Shown here: in pieces, positions 36,221-36,302 of the stretch
Layout of the letters: each line of letters begins with the position of its first letter
Numbering within the stretch: the stretch's first letter is position 1
Assembly (NCBI RefSeq): GCF_900106755.1
Contig: NZ_FNNN01000036.1
Location: forward strand, 1 to 36,302
Length of the DNA: 36,302 bases
Source: Bacteroides faecis MAJ27
Lineage (GTDB): Bacteria; Bacteroidota; Bacteroidia; Bacteroidales; Bacteroidaceae
Reading direction: 5' to 3'
Notes under the pieces: model-generated
What the model saw: only the letters and a program-made list of their open reading frames with translations
Databases searched by the model: none
What the model was told of the DNA's origin: nothing
Program-made: the position numbers and the translations under genes

Positions 36221-36302
36221 TTAATAGATCGTTTCCAGTGTTTTCCAGCACTGATACAGTCCTCTCGGTACGTGGAAGCATCCTTTCCATTTTCCGCCTT
36301 TG
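36221..36302 (-). CDS. AGE family epimerase (N-acylglucosamine 2-epimerase-like), 3' end only
   Basis: Only the last 26 codons are inside the window; the reading frame enters at base 36301 and ends at TAA (36221-36223 on the plus strand). The tail has the same GGKWKGCFHVPRGLYQCWK sequence as the left gene and then ends ETIY. It is a second copy of the same GlcNAc 2-epimerase-like enzyme, placed 12 nt upstream of the 711-residue protein gene and reading into the right PUL. Such an enzyme would act on amino sugar released by GH89, which is inference. Confidence 0.7.
   Translation of the reverse strand, partial: KGGKWKGCFHVPRGLYQCWKTLETIY
36232..36295 (-). repeat. Right arm of 64-bp perfect terminal inverted repeat
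   Basis: Exact reverse complement of bases 8-71. It lies wholly within the C-terminal coding part of the right AGE gene. All codons in the stretch use the same synonymous choice as the left copy, which is not expected for old paralogues. Confidence 0.95.

Noticed and set aside
1..36302. The inverted end repeats as ends of a transposon
   Set aside because: They lie inside coding sequence of two AGE genes. There is no transposase or integrase in between, and no target duplication can be seen.

Overview
The window reads as chromosomal DNA of a gut-type Bacteroidota, most likely Bacteroides. It has two SusC/SusD pairs, many lipoprotein signal peptides followed by acidic residues, tightly packed carbohydrate-active genes and AT-rich intergenic DNA with weak Shine-Dalgarno sites. 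Species cannot be fixed from the sequence alone. I see no tRNA, rRNA, CRISPR array, insertion sequence, integrase or phage gene, and no PUL regulator (no HTCS, SusR or ECF-sigma/anti-sigma pair).

Layout: two polysaccharide utilization loci (PULs) face each other and converge on an intergenic region at about 19.3-20.0 kb. The left PUL (+ strand, 1-19267) runs: 3' end of a GlcNAc 2-epimerase-like (AGE) gene, a DUF4434 putative glycosidase, SusC, SusD, a DUF5018-type surface glycan-binding protein, a strong hairpin, three paralogous GHL10-type putative glycosidases (the third fused to a calcineurin-like phosphoesterase), a sialate O-acetylesterase-like SGNH enzyme, a DUF5009/HGSNAT-like membrane acetyltransferase, a NAGPA-like phosphodiester glycosidase, an SGNH esterase, and a broken CE2-like esterase. 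The right PUL (- strand, 36302-19996) runs: 3' end of a second AGE gene, a 711-residue protein with an apparent alpha/alpha-toroid domain, SusC, SusD, a DUF5018-type binding protein, a DUF4855 protein, a hairpin, GH89 alpha-N-acetylglucosaminidase, GH3, and an SGNH esterase paralogous to the left one.

The two halves are partial mirror images (AGE ... SusC-SusD-DUF5018 ... SGNH), which suggests related or successive substrates. The recognisable enzymes share an alpha-GlcNAc theme: GH89 and NAGPA act on alpha-GlcNAc linkages, the HGSNAT-like protein suggests N-acetylation of exposed alpha-glucosamine, and the AGE C-terminus resembles GlcNAc 2-epimerase. The phosphoesterase fusion and the NAGPA homologue suggest a phosphate- or phosphodiester-containing glycan, and the esterases suggest an acylated one. 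This substrate model is inference; the domain calls are the solid part.

Other structure worth attention: a 64-bp perfect inverted repeat at the two window ends (inside the AGE genes), a six-unit 22-nt degenerate tandem repeat and a 27-bp perfect hairpin between the convergent operons, and hairpins that separate the uptake genes from downstream enzyme genes in both PULs.
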